The notes under the pieces are model-generated. The model was given only the letters and a program-made list of their open reading frames with translations, was not told the origin of the DNA and made no database searches. From an uncultured Aeromonadaceae bacterium (GTDB taxonomy: Bacteria > Pseudomonadota > Gammaproteobacteria > Enterobacterales > Aeromonadaceae), in assembly GCA_945957385.1 (NCBI GenBank), contig CAMFKP010000007.1:24542-88541 (forward strand): a DNA stretch of 64,000 nucleotides, read 5' to 3'. Positions 63,964 through 64,000 of this stretch are shown piece by piece. The stretch's first letter is position 1; each line of letters starts with the position of its first letter. Made by a program: the position numbers and the translations under genes.

Positions 63964-64000
63964 ATGTTAAGAAGAACCAAGATCGTGACCACTATGGGCC
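63964..64000 (+). CDS. pykA: Pyruvate kinase, first 12 codons only (window ends)
   Basis: ATG 63964 begins MLRRTKIVTTMG, the conserved start of type II pyruvate kinase (PykA: RRTKIVTTLGP). CTGGAG lies upstream at 63952-63957. The remainder, including catalytic Lys and the allosteric region, is outside the window. The enzyme transfers phosphate from phosphoenolpyruvate to ADP. Assignment rests on 12 residues plus hexR context. Confidence 0.85.
   Translation, partial: MLRRTKIVTTMG

Overview
The window is a stretch of chromosome from a gammaproteobacterium, most likely an Aeromonadales/Aeromonadaceae-type organism. This rests on several things seen together: the blocks yfcL/TerC/aroC/prmB/smrB, uvrY-uvrC-pgsA-tRNA(Gly-Cys-Leu) and tig-clpP-clpX-lon-hupB-ppiD; a MotY sodium-type polar flagellar motor protein next to uraA/rnt; hexR next to pykA with glk; and H-NS, PhoP-like and cysB genes. 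Genus is an inference; no 16S rRNA lies in the window. There is no prophage, transposase, integrase, CRISPR array or rRNA. Base composition is moderately GC-rich in genes, and AT-rich in a few intergenic regions (about 4.02-4.2 kb, 24.8-25.1 kb, 28.9-29.1 kb, 57.2-57.56 kb).

Layout. 0-9 kb: end of a NUDIX CoA pyrophosphatase gene, L-serine dehydratase convergent with cysB, a coiled-coil membrane protein, nfsA with an HcaT-type MFS carrier, a CheY-CheC fusion followed by a PAS protein, yfcL and a TerC-family membrane protein. 9-18.7 kb: aroC, prmB, smrB, a methyltransferase, a YbjL-type exchanger, sixA and a protease III-like M16 peptidase. 18.7-21.5 kb: an auxiliary type VI secretion cluster (hcp-PAAR-vgrG, translationally coupled) whose last gene overlaps the M16 peptidase gene tail to tail. 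21.7-24 kb: a glycine-zipper protein with a His-rich tail and an EAL phosphodiesterase. 24-29.6 kb: about 1 kb without a recognisable gene, then two hns paralogues 3.6 kb apart enclosing uspA, a flavodoxin-like gene, a DUF3465 gene and a GlxA/AraC regulator.

29.7-42 kb: a seven-copy heptanucleotide repeat, then tRNA-Leu, tRNA-Cys and tRNA-Gly, pgsA, uvrC, uvrY, ppiD, hupB, lon (with a near-consensus sigma-32 promoter), clpX, clpP and tig, all on the minus strand: a protein quality-control block. 42-57 kb: a GH84 O-GlcNAcase-like enzyme, an EamA exporter, gloA, lemA with an M48 protease, a Sel1 protein, motY, uraA, rnt, a NhaC-like antiporter, an orphan periplasmic binding protein, grxD, sodB, a histidine phosphatase, a dienelactone-hydrolase-like protein and a small secreted protein. 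57.2-64 kb: a gene-poor stretch with an octanucleotide repeat, rimO, a PhoP/PhoQ-like pair, glk, hexR and the start of pykA, with a HexR-type palindrome between glk and hexR.

Most of the window is conserved core genome. The parts most worth a second look are the twin-hns interval, the CheY-CheC/PAS module, the effector-less T6SS cluster, the short tandem repeats, the PhoQ-like kinase with an altered H-box, and the cytosolic GH84 enzyme. I did not find a clearly new multi-gene system.
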